Source: Candidatus Sericytochromatia bacterium
GTDB lineage: Bacteria > Cyanobacteriota > Sericytochromatia > S15B-MN24 > JAQBPE01
Assembly (NCBI GenBank): GCA_035285325.1
Contig: JAYKJB010000085.1
Span: forward strand, 1 to 62,074
Direction of reading: 5' to 3'
DNA length: 62,074 nt
Shown here: positions 16,613 to 25,227 of the stretch, piece by piece
Layout: the number at the start of each line of letters is the position of its first letter
How positions within the stretch are numbered: the first letter of the stretch is position 1
The notes under the pieces: generated by a model
What the model was told of the DNA's origin: nothing
The model's input: the letters and a program-made list of their open reading frames with translations, nothing else
Database searches by the model: none
Translations under genes and position numbers: made by a program

Positions 16613-17803
16613 ATGGCCATCGAAGTCAAAGTTCCTCCCTTCTCCGAATCGATCAGCGAAGGCACCCTGGTTTCCATCAAGAAAAAGGTGGGCGACCGCG
16701 TGGAACGCGATGAACTGCTCGCCGAGATCGAGACCGACAAGGTCGTGCTGGAGGTGACCGCCCAGCAGGCTGGAGCCGTCACGGCCGTGCTCAAGGCCGA
16801 GGGGGACGTGGTCAAGAGCGGCGAGGTCATCCTGTCGCTGGACCCCGCCGCGGCCAGCGCGCCCGCGCCAGTTCCAGCGGCGGCAACGGCGGCCGCGGAG
16901 GCGCCGACTCCCGCCGTAGCAACGGCCGCCGCACCGACCGCCCCAGCGGCCGCGCCAGCCACCGCCGCCGCCCACGGACCTGCCGTGCGCAAACTGGCGG
17001 CCGAGTCGGGCGTCGACCTGAACGGGGTGGCCGCCTCTGGCAAGGCGGGACGTGTGACCAAGGGCGACCTGCTGGCTCATCTGGCGACGGGTGGCAAGGT
17101 GAGCCGACCGGAGCAGCGCGTCCCCATGACCCGCATCCGGCAGCGCATTGCGGATCGGCTCAAGGAAGTTCAGAACACGGCGGCGGTGCTGACCACGTTC
17201 AATGAAGTCAACATGCAGCCCGTGATGGACCTTCGCAAGAAGTATCAGGATGCCTTCACCAAGAAACACGGGGTGAAGCTGGGCTTCATGAGCTTCTTCG
17301 TCAAAGCGGTGACCGAGGCCCTCAAGGCCCATCCCGTGATCAATGCCTCGGTGGAAGGCAAGGACATCATCTACCACGGTTACTTCGACATCGGAATCGC
17401 CGTGGCCACCGACCGTGGCCTGGTCGTGCCGATCCTGCGGGATACCGAGCGGATGAGCCTGGCGGACATCGAGAAGCAGATTGCAGAGTTCGGCACGCGT
17501 GCCCGCGCCAACAAATTGAGTCTGGATGACCTGCAAGGCGGAACCTTCAGCATCACCAATGGCGGCATCTTTGGGTCGATGCTGAGCACTCCCATCCTGA
17601 ATGCGCCGCAGAGCGCCATTCTCGGAATGCATAACATCGTTGAACGGCCCGTGGCGGAAAATGGCCAGGTGGTGATTCGCCCGGTGATGTACCTGGCCCT
17701 CTCCTACGACCACCGCATCATCGACGGTTCGGACGCCGTCCAGTTCCTGGTCAAGGTGCGTGATGCCCTGCAGGACCCGGCCCGCATGCTGCTCGAGGTG
17801 TAG
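16613..17803 (+). CDS. sucB: Dihydrolipoyl succinyltransferase (E2 of 2-oxoglutarate dehydrogenase)
   Basis: A 396-residue core enzyme of the complex. Residues 1-78 are one lipoyl domain with the lipoylated Lys in ETDKVVLEV. Residues 80-123 are an Ala/Pro linker. Residues 124-160 ([24 protein letters not shown]) bind E1/E3. The C-terminal catalytic domain carries FMSFFVKAV and [13 protein letters not shown] with the HxxxDG active site. Ribosome-binding site AAGGAG lies before ATG 16613. Six bases separate it from lpd. Confidence 0.95.
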   Translation: MAIEVKVPPFSESISEGTLVSIKKKVGDRVERDELLAEIETDKVVLEVTAQQAGAVTAVLKAEGDVVKSGEVILSLDPAAASAPAPVPAAATAAAEAPTPAVATAAAPTAPAAAPATAAAHGPAVRKLAAESGVDLNGVAASGKAGRVTKGDLLAHLATGGKVSRPEQRVPMTRIRQRIADRLKEVQNTAAVLTTFNEVNMQPVMDLRKKYQDAFTKKHGVKLGFMSFFVKAVTEALKAHPVINASVEGKDIIYHGYFDIGIAVATDRGLVVPILRDTERMSLADIEKQIAEFGTRARANKLSLDDLQGGTFSITNGGIFGSMLSTPILNAPQSAILGMHNIVERPVAENGQVVIRPVMYLALSYDHRIIDGSDAVQFLVKVRDALQDPARMLLEV

Positions 17804-17808
17804 AGACG

Positions 17809-19221
17809 ATGGATCGCTTTGATGTCCTGGTGATTGGCGGTGGCCCCGGCGGTTATGTGGCGGCCATCCGGGCGGCGCAGCTCGGCCTCAAGACGGCCTG
17901 TGTGGATGCCTGGACCCGCAAAGGGGGCGGAAGCCTCGGTGGCACCTGCCTGAATGTGGGCTGCATCCCCTCCAAGGCGCTGCTGGATAGTTCCGAACGC
18001 TTCGAACAGTTGCAGCACGAAGCGATCCACCACGGGATCGAGGTGCAGGGCAGCGTGACGCTGAACGTCGAAAAAATGCTCGCCCGCAAGGAGGCCGTGG
18101 TCGATAAGCTGACGGGCGGCATCGAATTCTTGTTCAAGAAGAACAAGGTCACGCGGATTCACGGCAAGGGACGCTTCGTGCGCCGAGAAGCCGATGCCTG
18201 GCTGATCGATGCGGGTGGCACCGAAGTGCTGGCGACCCACGTGATCGTGGCGACCGGCTCCGTGCCCCGCACCCTGCCGATCGCACCGTTCGACGGCGAC
18301 AAGGTCGTCGACAACGAGGGGGCGCTTTCGTTCGCGAGCGTGCCCGCCCGGCTCGGCGTGATCGGAGCGGGCGTGATCGGGCTGGAACTGGGCAGCGTCT
18401 GGCGTCGCCTGGGCTCTCACGTGACGATTCTGGAGGCCGCACCCGCCTTCCTGGCGGCGGCGGATCAGGCGATCGCCAAGGAGGCTCAGCGTGAATTCAT
18501 CAAGCAAGGTCTGAATCTGACCCTCGGTGTGCAGATTGCCGAGGTCGATGCCAGCGGTTCCGGCGTGATTGTGCGCTACGTGGACGCCGGCACGCCCAAA
18601 ACCTTGGAGGTCGATCGCCTGATCGTCTCGATCGGGCGGGTGCCTTACACGTCCGGCCTCGGGGCGGAGGCCGTCGGCCTGGCCCTTGATGACCGGGGCT
18701 TCGTCCGGACGGACGCGCACCTGCGCACCAACCTGCCCAACGTGTGGGCGGTCGGGGATGTGGTGGGCGGCGCCATGCTGGCGCACAAGGCCGAAGACGA
18801 AGGCGTGGCCGTGGCCGAAACGATTGCCGGCCAGGCGGGCCACGTCAATTACGATGCGATGCCCTGGGTCATCTACACCAGCCCCGAGATCGCCTGGGTC
18901 GGCCGCACCGAGCAGGACCTCACGGCAGCGGGAATTCCGATTCGCACCGGGCGTTTCCCCTTTGCGGCCAACGGCCGAGCGCTGGGCCACGGGGATCCGC
19001 GCGGCTTCGTGAAGGTGATTGCCCACGCGGAAAGCGACGAGATCTTGGGCGTTCACATGATCGGCGCCAATGTCTCCGAACTGCTGGCCGAGGCCGTCGC
19101 GCTGATGGAATTCCGCGCCTCGGCGGAGGATCTGGCGCGCACCACCCATGGCCATCCGACCCTCTCGGAGGTGGTCAAGGAAGCGGCCCTCGCCGCCTTG
19201 GGGCGCGCCCTGCACGCCTGA
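17809..19221 (+). CDS. lpd: Dihydrolipoyl dehydrogenase
   Basis: A 470-residue FAD flavoenzyme that reoxidises the lipoyl groups with NAD. FAD motif [17 protein letters not shown], redox disulfide Cys47/Cys52 in [19 protein letters not shown] motif [16 protein letters not shown], second FAD motif VWAVGDVV, and the His-Glu pair in [10 protein letters not shown] near the C-terminus. It is the last gene of sucA-sucB-lpd and may also serve other 2-oxo acid complexes. Confidence 0.95.
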   Translation: MDRFDVLVIGGGPGGYVAAIRAAQLGLKTACVDAWTRKGGGSLGGTCLNVGCIPSKALLDSSERFEQLQHEAIHHGIEVQGSVTLNVEKMLARKEAVVDKLTGGIEFLFKKNKVTRIHGKGRFVRREADAWLIDAGGTEVLATHVIVATGSVPRTLPIAPFDGDKVVDNEGALSFASVPARLGVIGAGVIGLELGSVWRRLGSHVTILEAAPAFLAAADQAIAKEAQREFIKQGLNLTLGVQIAEVDASGSGVIVRYVDAGTPKTLEVDRLIVSIGRVPYTSGLGAEAVGLALDDRGFVRTDAHLRTNLPNVWAVGDVVGGAMLAHKAEDEGVAVAETIAGQAGHVNYDAMPWVIYTSPEIAWVGRTEQDLTAAGIPIRTGRFPFAANGRALGHGDPRGFVKVIAHAESDEILGVHMIGANVSELLAEAVALMEFRASAEDLARTTHGHPTLSEVVKEAALAALGRALHA

Positions 19222-19231
19222 TTGGGCAGAG

Positions 19232-19274
19232 CCCCGACCCTGCCCTCCCGGTGAGGCTGCAAGCAGGGCCGGGG
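19232..19274. terminator. Hairpin between convergent lpd and acyl-CoA ligase genes
   Basis: CCCCGACCCTGC (19232-19243) pairs with GCAGGGCCGGGG (19263-19274) at 11 of 12 positions, loop 19 bases. It lies in the 57-base gap between two genes ending toward each other. There is no U tract, so termination is inferred from position only. Confidence 0.4.
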
Positions 19275-19278
19275 GGCC

Positions 19279-20946
19279 TCACCCCTTGGCCGGTTCCCGC
19301 AGTTCGCGGCGGAGGATCTTGCCTACGTTGGTCTTGGGCAGGCTGTCGCGGAATTCCACGGTGCGCGGCACCTTGTAGCCGGTCAAGCCGTCACGACAGT
19401 GGGCGATCACGTCTTCCGCCGTCAATGAGCCATCGCGTTTGACCACGAAGGCCTTGACGGCTTCTCCACTGGCCTCGTGGGGCACGCCGATCACGGCCAC
19501 CTCGAGCACCTTGGGGTGGCTGGCGATCACGTCCTCCACCTCGTTGGGATACACGTTGAAGCCGGAGACAAGAATCATGTCCTTCTTGCGGTCCACGATC
19601 CGAAAGAAGCCGTCCGGTTGCATCACGGCCACGTCACCGGTGTGCAGCCAGCCATCCCGGATCACCTTGGCGGTCTCGTCCGGGCGGTTGTGATACCCCT
19701 GCATCACCTGCGGACCGCGCACGCACAACTCACCCGATTCCCCTTCTGCCACCTCGTTTCCATCATCATCGACCAGTTTGATCTCGGTGTTCGGAACCGG
19801 TTGCCCGATCGTGCCGATCTGCTCGCCGCCCCCGACCGGATTGCAGGTGACCACCGGCGAGGACTCGGTCAGGCCGTATCCTTCGACGATCGGACAACCA
19901 GTCATCGACTTCCAGCGCTCCGCCACACTGCGCTGAACCGCCATCGCGCCCCCGACGGCAAACTTCAAGTGCCGGAAGGTGGCCGCGTCGAAATCGGCGT
20001 GGTTCATGATGCCGTTGAACAGGGTGTTGACGCCCGTCATCACCGTGAAGGGGTAGCGCTTCATCTCGGCCAGAAAACCCGCCATATCGCGGGGATTGGG
20101 AATCAAGATGTTGTGCCCGCCGAAGGTGGAGAAGGCCAGGCAATTCACCGTGAGAGAGAAGATGTGGTAGAGCGGCAGCGGGGTGACCACCACCTCTCGG
20201 CCGGGGTCCAGCCGCGGCGACATCCACGCAGCAATCTGGGCCACGTTGGCCAGAATGTTGCCGTGGGTCAGCACAGCGCCCTTGCTCACGCCGGTCGTCC
20301 CGCCGGTGTATTGCAAGAAGGCGATGTCCTCGCGCCCCAGCCTGCTCTCCGGCAGCGGACGCCCTGCTCCTCGCGAGAGGGCCTCCTTGAACGAGATCGC
20401 CCGCGGCAACGTGTAAGCGGGGACCAGCTTCTTGACGTGCCGGACCACGAAATTGACGATCGGCCCTTTGGGGAATCCCAGCAAGTCGCCCATTTCCGTC
20501 ACGATCACGTGCTGAAGGCCTGTCTCGGGCAAGACTTCCTGCACATTCTGGCAAAAGTTCGCCATGACCACGAGCGCCTTGGCGCCACTGTCGTTGAACT
20601 GATGGGCCATCTCCCGCACGGTATAGAGGGGGTTGGTATTGACCACCACCAACCCTGCCCGCAGGGCCCCATAAAGCGCCACCGGATACTGCAGCGTGTT
20701 GGGCATCTGCAAGGCGATGCGGTCACCAGGCTGCAGGCCCAATTCCCCCCGCAGAAAGGCGGCAAACTGGCGAGCGAGGCGATCCACCTCACCGAAGGTC
20801 AAGGTTTTGCCCATGCAGGTGTAGGCCGGCTGGTCCCGGTAGTCCCGAGCGCTGGCATCCAGCAAGTCAAGAATGGAGTGGTGGAGCGCGGGGTCAATCG
20901 AGGGAGAGACACCAGCCGGATAGTGAGAAAGCCAGACGGGATGCAT
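19279..20946 (-). CDS. fadD: Long-chain fatty acid-CoA ligase
   Basis: A 555-residue ANL-superfamily enzyme, activating fatty acids to acyl-CoA through an acyl-AMP. P-loop YTGGTTGVSKGAVLTHGN, GYGLTESSPVV, LHTGDVAVMQPDGFFRIVDRKKD, VSGFNVYPNEVED and the catalytic Lys in PKTNVGKILRRELR are all present, and the arrangement matches long-chain FadD. ATG 20946 is chosen because GAGG lies 6 bases before it. It stands alone, converging on lpd. Exact chain length preference cannot be read from the sequence. Confidence 0.9.
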   Translation of the reverse strand: MHPVWLSHYPAGVSPSIDPALHHSILDLLDASARDYRDQPAYTCMGKTLTFGEVDRLARQFAAFLRGELGLQPGDRIALQMPNTLQYPVALYGALRAGLVVVNTNPLYTVREMAHQFNDSGAKALVVMANFCQNVQEVLPETGLQHVIVTEMGDLLGFPKGPIVNFVVRHVKKLVPAYTLPRAISFKEALSRGAGRPLPESRLGREDIAFLQYTGGTTGVSKGAVLTHGNILANVAQIAAWMSPRLDPGREVVVTPLPLYHIFSLTVNCLAFSTFGGHNILIPNPRDMAGFLAEMKRYPFTVMTGVNTLFNGIMNHADFDAATFRHLKFAVGGAMAVQRSVAERWKSMTGCPIVEGYGLTESSPVVTCNPVGGGEQIGTIGQPVPNTEIKLVDDDGNEVAEGESGELCVRGPQVMQGYHNRPDETAKVIRDGWLHTGDVAVMQPDGFFRIVDRKKDMILVSGFNVYPNEVEDVIASHPKVLEVAVIGVPHEASGEAVKAFVVKRDGSLTAEDVIAHCRDGLTGYKVPRTVEFRDSLPKTNVGKILRRELREPAKG

Positions 20947-21143
20947 GAGAGACCTCGAACGGACGGGACAAAGCCATGCGGCGGCCCGAGCGTGGGCCGC
21001 CCCTAGCATACCCCGCCAGGCTGCTCCAATCCCGGCCCCAAGCTGCGATTCCCCGGCGGGCGCCGACCGCTCTCGCCCGCTGCCTCAGCCGCCCCTCATC
21101 GTGTCGAGCCACCGGGGGAGATTTTTCCGTCAGAGGAGCGGGT

Positions 21144-21431
21144 TCAGCGGTGGGGCACCAGTTCGCCCGAAAGGTAATGGCCCCCCAGCGGCAAGTCGAT
21201 GCTGTTGGCCAGATGAAACACCGCCGTCCGGCCGTCCGGCCAGGCAATCTGACACACCTGGGGTGCCTCGACCCCCCGCTCGGCCTGAAGCCCCAAGGAT
21301 GTCAACGAGATATCTTCGGCGCATTCACACGACGAACGAAAAATCTCGCGCGAGATTTCCTCCAGCACGTCAACCAGCAGAGAATCTCCATCACCGAAGA
21401 TCAGGTGAACGCGTTTGGGTTGTGGCAGCAT
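21144..21431 (-). CDS. Hypothetical protein
   Basis: A 95-residue protein with no recognised domain. It has strands (RVHLIFGDGDSLLVDVLEEI) and two Cys in RSSCECAED. The ribosome-binding site GAGG (complement of 21439-21442) is 7 bases before ATG 21431 but only one base before the ATG two codons earlier, so the inner ATG is used. A single gene between fadD and an AT-rich gap; its role is unknown. Confidence 0.55.
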   Translation of the reverse strand: MLPQPKRVHLIFGDGDSLLVDVLEEISREIFRSSCECAEDISLTSLGLQAERGVEAPQVCQIAWPDGRTAVFHLANSIDLPLGGHYLSGELVPHR

Positions 21432-21627
21432 CGTCATTCCTCAAAACCTCGTCTGGCAGGGATGGGCGGACCGCAAGGACCTCAGGACTCACGGAAGTGA
21501 AGGGCATCGCGGACAGACTGTCCATTCATTGTTTCCTCAGACATACTACCGCAAATCACGTGGGTTAAACACGGCCCCAGACAACCATCCGTTAAAAATA
21601 TCGGTATCCACCCCCATGTTTTTGACT

Positions 21628-21640
21628 AAAAAAAAAAAAA
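21628..21640. repeat. A13 homopolymer tract
   Basis: Thirteen consecutive A (T on the minus strand) in the AT-rich gap 21432-21671. On the minus strand it lies 31-43 bases after the stop of the flippase gene and could act as the U tract of a terminator, but I see no stable stem right before it. No gene is visible in the gap. The tract would be prone to slippage. Confidence 0.7.
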
Positions 21641-21671
21641 CAACCAGGAGCACCGATAAGATGCCGAGCTT

Positions 21672-23153
21672 TTAAATCTCAAGCCTCGAATGGCGTCGGT
21701 GGAAGGTGCTTCCCACCCCCAAGCGGCAGAGGTGGGCCCCCACCCCTCCCAGGACGAACAGCCCCAGCGTGGCCAGCGCGCTCGGCTCCCCTGCCCCCAT
21801 CGAGAAGAGGCCGAGCGTCAGCAGGAAGGCCAGAGCCGCACTCACCTGCAGCGGGGCGTACAGGGCGCTCGAAAAGGATTGAAACGGCAACTTCAAGGCG
21901 CGGTTGGCCGCCAACTGCTGCATCGGGGCGCCGAGCAAGGTCGAGACCAGCAAGCCGATGGCCAGGCCCGACCACCCCCAGTGCTGACCGATCCACAGAC
22001 AGGCCAGTAACAGACCAGCGCTCAGGATGTTCAGGCGGAGTTCCAGCTGTGGCGCTCCGACGGTCTGAAAGACGAGTCCCACGGAGCAGACCAGCCCCTT
22101 GAACGCGCCGACCACACACAGCAGCTGGGTCAGCCAGACCGCCTCTCGCCAGGCCTCTCCCAGCAAGGCGGGCAATAGCGCGGGGGCCAGCAGCAGCAGG
22201 CTGGTCTGCCACGGCCAGGTGATCCACGCGAGGCCGCGGATCAGGCGAACATACTGTTGGCGCAGCCGCGCCTGTTCTTCCCGGGCCGCGGCAAAGCGGG
22301 GCGTGGCCACGCGCAAGAGCACCTGCGCCAGGCGCGAGGTCGGGAGCAACACCAGCTTCGTGGCCATCCCGTAGAGGCCCAGGGCCGCGGGCCCCAGACA
22401 ACATCCGATCACGATGGTATCCAGCTGAACCACCAACCAGCCCAGGCAGCGAGACGCACAGACCGGCCCCCCGAACTGCCAGAGTTCCTGCCAATGACAC
22501 CGACTCAAGCCCTGAAAGGAAAAACGACCCTGCAGGCCCCAGGCCCCCAGCGACACCATCGCCGCACTGACCATGGGGCCGACCAGCGCCGCCCAGATGC
22601 CGCCGCCGGACATCAGGGTGGCCAGGCTGGCTGCTCCCCCCAAGACGGCGCCGAGCGACTCCAGCACGGCCACGGCCTTGAAGCGAGACGCACGCTCCAG
22701 CATGGCCCGCGGCACCGTTCCCAGGGCCGAGAGCGGCAAGGCCGCGGCCAGAATGGGCAGCAAGTGAGCCAGCAAGGGCGTGGCGAAGACGGCCGCCAAC
22801 AGGGGGGCCAGCATCCCCAGAACAAGCCAGAGCAGCAAGCTCACGATCAGGCTGCCCAGCAGGCTGGCCGCCAGATGACCTGACTCGACTGCTCGCCGGT
22901 GCATCAGCGCCTGCCCCAGGCCCAGTTCCTGCAGCACCAGCGGGCCGCTCAGGCAAAACAGCGCCAGTGCAGCACTGCCGTAATGTTCCGGGCCGAGCTG
23001 ACGGGCGACGCACACCAGCACGCCCCATTGCACGAGATAGGACAAGCCCTGTGCCAGGGCCAGCCATGAGACGCCCCTCAGCGCAACGGAGACATGAAGC
23101 TGGCGAGCGGGCGCCAGATTGGCCTGCGACAATTCGTTACCCTCAACCGGCAA
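21672..23153 (-). CDS. Polysaccharide/lipopolysaccharide flippase (Wzx/MOP superfamily)
   Basis: A membrane protein of up to 493 residues with about 12-14 hydrophobic segments. The N-terminal helix GVSWLALAQGLSYLVQWGVLVCVARQLGPEHYG is characteristic of the WzxC-like polysaccharide exporter group, as are the paired YGMATKLVLLP and RGLAW regions. It would flip lipid-linked glycans across the inner membrane. The start is uncertain: the frame begins at TTG 23153, with no clear ribosome-binding site, and residues up to about 22 are not conserved. The glycosyltransferase at 5245 may belong to the same surface-glycan system but is not linked. Confidence 0.8.
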   Translation of the reverse strand: MPVEGNELSQANLAPARQLHVSVALRGVSWLALAQGLSYLVQWGVLVCVARQLGPEHYGSAALALFCLSGPLVLQELGLGQALMHRRAVESGHLAASLLGSLIVSLLLWLVLGMLAPLLAAVFATPLLAHLLPILAAALPLSALGTVPRAMLERASRFKAVAVLESLGAVLGGAASLATLMSGGGIWAALVGPMVSAAMVSLGAWGLQGRFSFQGLSRCHWQELWQFGGPVCASRCLGWLVVQLDTIVIGCCLGPAALGLYGMATKLVLLPTSRLAQVLLRVATPRFAAAREEQARLRQQYVRLIRGLAWITWPWQTSLLLLAPALLPALLGEAWREAVWLTQLLCVVGAFKGLVCSVGLVFQTVGAPQLELRLNILSAGLLLACLWIGQHWGWSGLAIGLLVSTLLGAPMQQLAANRALKLPFQSFSSALYAPLQVSAALAFLLTLGLFSMGAGEPSALATLGLFVLGGVGAHLCRLGVGSTFHRRHSRLEI

Positions 23154-23190
23154 GCACGAGTGTGCGCGTCAGGCGGGGGAAACAACAGGG

Positions 23191-23223
23191 CGCCCTGGCC
23201 AACCCGAGTTGGTCACAAGGGCG
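23191..23223 (-). terminator. Imperfect hairpin after the secreted-protein gene
   Basis: CGCCCT-GGCCAAC pairs with GTTGGTC-(ACA)-AGGGCG around CCGA, with one bulge and one mismatch. Read on the minus strand it is followed by a short T-rich stretch. It lies 120 bases beyond the stop at 23342, so it may end that transcript. The rest of 23154-23341 shows no gene. Confidence 0.3.
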
Positions 23224-23341
23224 AGGGGCAGGTCCCTTTCTCTGTCAGCACAGCCAACGCGCCAGCCGCCTCTGGCTCATCACAGCCAGCAGGCCGGCGG
23301 CCTCTTGCGCGGGGGGATCGCGCCGTCAAGCACCGTGCGGC

Positions 23342-23881
23342 TCAGGGCACGCGACGATAGGCCAGACGGTAACTCAGCGGCACAGGCAAGCGGGTGCTGC
23401 TGACGGAGACGTGCAGATCCATGGTCCGACCATCGGCGCGCAAACTGTACAGATTGATGCGCTTGCCTTCATGGTTACCGATGCTTTCTTCCAGACGCCC
23501 CTGGCCCTGCCAGCGCAGCGTGACGTCATAAATCTGACCATCTTCCCGTTTCCACTTCGTGGAGGCCCCCGAAGTCGGGGCTGTCAGGGGTTGGCGATCG
23601 TCCTTCTTCACCAGGGTGTCCGCCCCCTGCTGCGTGATCGCCACCGTGCGATAGGGGTGATTGGTGTCCTTCAAGCGACCGTGGGCAAACCCGCGCAGAA
23701 TGTAGTTGATCTTCTCGGCGGCCCGCTGGATCGCCTGGTCGACGTCGTCACTTTGCGCCGGGTCATAGATCCACTGGCCCATCAGGCCTGCGGGTGCGGA
23801 GCGAGCCGGCGCCGCCATCGCCGTGAGGCTCGGCGAAAGCGCCAGAACCGTCATCCCAACCGTCAAGAGCCATTTCGCCAT
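23342..23881 (-). CDS. Hypothetical secreted protein
   Basis: A 179-residue protein with a Sec signal peptide (MAKWLLTVGMTVLALSPSLT, cleavage after AMA about residue 25). The mature part has alternating strands (WIYDPAQSDD, YRTVAITQQGADTLVKK, IYDVTLRWQGQGRLEES, YRLAYRRVP), suggesting a small beta-barrel like lipocalin-type DUF folds, but I do not recognise a named family. ATG 23881 begins the signal peptide; GAGGAGAAG lies 10-12 bases upstream. Single gene, divergent from menI. Confidence 0.65.
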   Translation of the reverse strand: MAKWLLTVGMTVLALSPSLTAMAAPARSAPAGLMGQWIYDPAQSDDVDQAIQRAAEKINYILRGFAHGRLKDTNHPYRTVAITQQGADTLVKKDDRQPLTAPTSGASTKWKREDGQIYDVTLRWQGQGRLEESIGNHEGKRINLYSLRADGRTMDLHVSVSSTRLPVPLSYRLAYRRVP

Positions 23882-24039
23882 CACGCGCTTGCTTCTCCTC
23901 ACACCCGACGCCCGTTCCGGGCGAGGGCCACTCTCGCGTTGCCCGTCGTTGGCGCCAGCTGGCACGGGCGACGGGAAACGCTGGACGAAACCCTGATCGC
24001 CCCCTATCATACCCAGGCCACGGGAACCCGGAGACAGCC

Positions 24040-24483
24040 ATGTCGTCAGACCCCACCCTTGCCTCGGATGCGACCGCGCTGGCCGCGATGCAACAAGCCT
24101 CGCAGGGTACCCTGACAGACGTGCTCGGCATCGAATTGCTTGCGGTGGGGCGAGACTTGGTTCGAGCTCGCATGCCCGTCACGCGCGCCGTTCACCAACC
24201 TTTCGGCCTGCTACACGGCGGTGCTTCGGTGGTGCTGGCTGAAACGGTGGCCAGCATCGGGGCCTGGATGAATGTCGACCAGCAACGGGAAATCGCGGTG
24301 GGGTTGGAAATCAACGCCAACCATCTGCGGGCGGTGCGCGATGGCAGCGTCTCGGCAGAGGCCCGCCCGATCCACCGTGGGCGCACCACCCAGGTCTGGG
24401 AGGTCCACATCCGCGACGCGAAGGACCGACTGGTCTGCATTTCACGCTGCACGCTGGCCGTCAGCCCCAAACCCGCGGACTGA
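24040..24483 (+). CDS. menI: 1,4-dihydroxy-2-naphthoyl-CoA thioesterase
   Basis: A 147-residue hotdog thioesterase closely similar to E. coli YdiI/MenI: QPFGLLHGGASVVLAETVAS is the active-site block (with catalytic Glu), then VGLEINANHLRAVRDG and QVWEVHIRDAKDRLVC. It hydrolyses DHNA-CoA to DHNA, the step between MenB and MenA. It faces the end of the menF-to-menE operon, which strengthens the assignment; this family also includes general aromatic acyl-CoA thioesterases. GGAGAC is a weak ribosome-binding site before ATG 24040. Confidence 0.85.
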   Translation: MSSDPTLASDATALAAMQQASQGTLTDVLGIELLAVGRDLVRARMPVTRAVHQPFGLLHGGASVVLAETVASIGAWMNVDQQREIAVGLEINANHLRAVRDGSVSAEARPIHRGRTTQVWEVHIRDAKDRLVCISRCTLAVSPKPAD

Positions 24484-24552
24484 CCCCCTCCGCCGCGGCC
24501 GGGCGTTCGGCTCGCGCCGGGCCCCTCCTCCGCGCCGCCTCGCCCCTCCCGT

Positions 24553-25227
24553 TCAGGGCCCGGCTCTCTTGCGTCCGGGGCCCGTCTCGCCGTCAGGCAC
24601 AGACCGGCTGAGCAGGAACTCCCGCAATGCGAGCAGGGTCTTGCCCACATCCTTGATCACGCTGGGCGAGGTCCCCTCTCGCAAGAGAATCAAGGCCCCC
24701 AGATCCAGGAAGCGATTGAACAACTCCTTGCCCAGCACGCCCGTATGAATCAAGCCATCCAGCTGGGCGATCGCCACCGCCTCCGCCGCCAGCGGTTCCG
24801 CCTTGCTGGCCAGGCCTTCCCGCACCACGCGCAGGGCCTCGATCATGACCCCCAGTTGATAGGCTTCGCGTTCCCGCAAGACCTTCAAGATCGGGCGTCC
24901 AATGTTGGCCTCGGCCGTGTAGAAGTCCTTGCGCTCCCCCGGCGCTGAATGACGATGGACCACCGCCCAATGCTGCAATTCCGCCAGCGACATGGAGACC
25001 AGGCCCGCCGAAATGCCCAGCGCGGCCTGGATGTCCTTGGTCGTCACGGGTTCACCGCGCAGGTACATGTACATCCAGATCATGCCGTGTACCCGCTTGA
25101 AGCCCCACAGCTCGACCACCTGGCCGACGGCTTCGCAGGCCCGGTAGAGCTCTGGCGACAACGGCTCAGCGTGTTCCAGCTTGGTGCCTCCTCGGGCGAT
25201 GGGGGGAGCCCACGTCGTCTGTTTCAT
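24553..25227 (-). CDS. GbsR/MarR-type winged-helix regulator
   Basis: A 224-residue transcription factor. The region ACEAVGQVVELWGFKRVHG followed by LRGEPVTTKDIQAALGISAGLVSMSLAEL is the GbsR-type winged helix, with the recognition helix at SAGLVSMSLAEL. The C-terminal two-thirds are helical and may bind ligand or dimerise. ATG overlaps the menE stop (ATGA) and has AGGAGG 7 bases upstream, so the gene is the last cistron of the menaquinone operon. GbsR itself controls choline uptake in Bacillus; a role in quinone control here is inferred only from position. Confidence 0.8.
   Translation of the reverse strand: MKQTTWAPPIARGGTKLEHAEPLSPELYRACEAVGQVVELWGFKRVHGMIWMYMYLRGEPVTTKDIQAALGISAGLVSMSLAELQHWAVVHRHSAPGERKDFYTAEANIGRPILKVLREREAYQLGVMIEALRVVREGLASKAEPLAAEAVAIAQLDGLIHTGVLGKELFNRFLDLGALILLREGTSPSVIKDVGKTLLALREFLLSRSVPDGETGPGRKRAGP

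Noticed and set aside
17704-19215. A 503-residue open frame antisense to lpd (and similar ones antisense to sucA and fadD)
   Set aside because: His/Arg/Gly-rich, no motifs, and the sense strand codes complete, well-conserved enzymes.
21415-21675. An 86-residue plus-strand frame across the AT-rich gap
   Set aside because: It runs through the A13 tract (KKKK), has no ribosome-binding site, and overlaps the start of the leftward small gene.
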